From the NCBI RefSeq assembly GCF_049651565.1, contig NZ_JBASCI010000071.1:1-5511 (forward strand): 5,511 nt of DNA, written 5' to 3'. The DNA is from Brooklawnia sp049651565. GTDB taxonomy: Bacteria > Actinomycetota > Actinomycetes > Propionibacteriales > Propionibacteriaceae. The notes under the pieces are model-generated. The model was not told the origin of the DNA. It saw only the letters and a program-made list of their open reading frames with translations, and ran no database searches. How positions within the stretch are numbered: the stretch's first letter is position 1; each line of letters opens with the position of its first letter. This document shows positions 5,320 to 5,511 of the stretch, piece by piece. Made by a program: the position numbers and the translations under genes.

Positions 5320-5511
5320 ATGTTCGCGATCACCCTTGAAGGCTTTGGCGGCACCGAGAAGATGCGCTGGACCGAGGTGCCGACGCCGGAACCCGGACCC
5401 GGCGAGGTACGCATCCGCACCGTCGCGGTTGGAGTGAACCGGGCCGACCTGCTGCAGCGGCAGGGCTACTACCCGCCGCCGGAAGGGGTGTCGGAACTGC
5501 TGGGGCTGGAG
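5320..5511 (+). CDS. NAD(P)H quinone oxidoreductase, zinc-less MDR (PIG3-like), 5' part
   Basis: Sixty-four codons are present and the frame is open at the window edge; a full protein would be about 320-330 residues. The opening MFAITLEGFGG, the P-x-P-x-P-G-P-G-E-V-R-I-R strand, and G-V-N-R-A-D-L-L-Q-R-Q-G-Y-Y-P-P-P followed by L-G-L-E are the signature of the PIG3/TP53I3 and bacterial QOR-like branch of the medium-chain dehydrogenase/reductase superfamily. These cytosolic enzymes reduce quinones with NADPH and lack the catalytic zinc of alcohol dehydrogenases; the N-R-A-D where zinc enzymes have C-x-x-D fits this. The NADPH-binding Rossmann part lies outside. The ATG at 5320 has no clear ribosome-binding site, so a leaderless or weakly initiated message is possible. 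It is divergent from tRNA-Ser(UGA). Confidence 0.9.
   Translation, partial: MFAITLEGFGGTEKMRWTEVPTPEPGPGEVRIRTVAVGVNRADLLQRQGYYPPPEGVSELLGLE

Noticed and set aside
1..5511. CRISPR array or tandem repeats
   Set aside because: No regularly spaced direct repeats were seen on reading through the window.

Overview
The window is typical of a high-GC actinomycete. The housekeeping part (about 2600-5511) is rich in G+C: two 60-base samples inside the LytR-CpsA-Psr gene gave about 70-75% by hand. It uses a TTG start behind a strong AAGGAG site and encodes a multi-pass LCP cell-wall enzyme of actinobacterial style. Propionibacteriales or a relative is a guess from the look of the proteins, not a demonstrated placement.

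Left part (1-2116, minus strand): a type I restriction-modification methylation module. An intact hsdM (HsdM methyltransferase) runs leftward and overlaps hsdS by four bases. hsdS is cut off after about 142 residues, just at the end of its first target-recognition half. Immediately beyond the break lies a 64-base interrupted inverted repeat. Its inner arm carries a GAGG ribosome-binding motif six bases before an ATG that opens an ORF leaving the window on the left. This looks like the end of an insertion sequence, or another junction, that destroyed hsdS. No hsdR is in the window. Sampled G+C in hsdM/hsdS is clearly lower (about 53-60%), which suggests acquisition by transfer.

Middle (2117-2908): about 445 bases without a credible gene, holding several dyad symmetries. 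Then comes tRNA-Ser(GCU) on the minus strand with a strong hairpin just after its 3' end. A 200-base divergent control region follows, between the tRNA and the LCP gene. The hsd module therefore sits directly downstream of a tRNA 3' end, a classic place for integrated islands, although no attachment repeat can be seen inside the window.

Right part (2909-5511): an LCP-family phosphotransferase gene (plus strand) converges on a small two-helix membrane protein gene (minus strand). Upstream of the latter is tRNA-Ser(UGA), also minus strand. Divergent from that tRNA is the 5' end of a quinone oxidoreductase gene of the PIG3/zinc-less MDR type, cut by the window edge. The LCP protein probably attaches polymers to peptidoglycan. 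The neighbouring genes show no obvious shared pathway with it.
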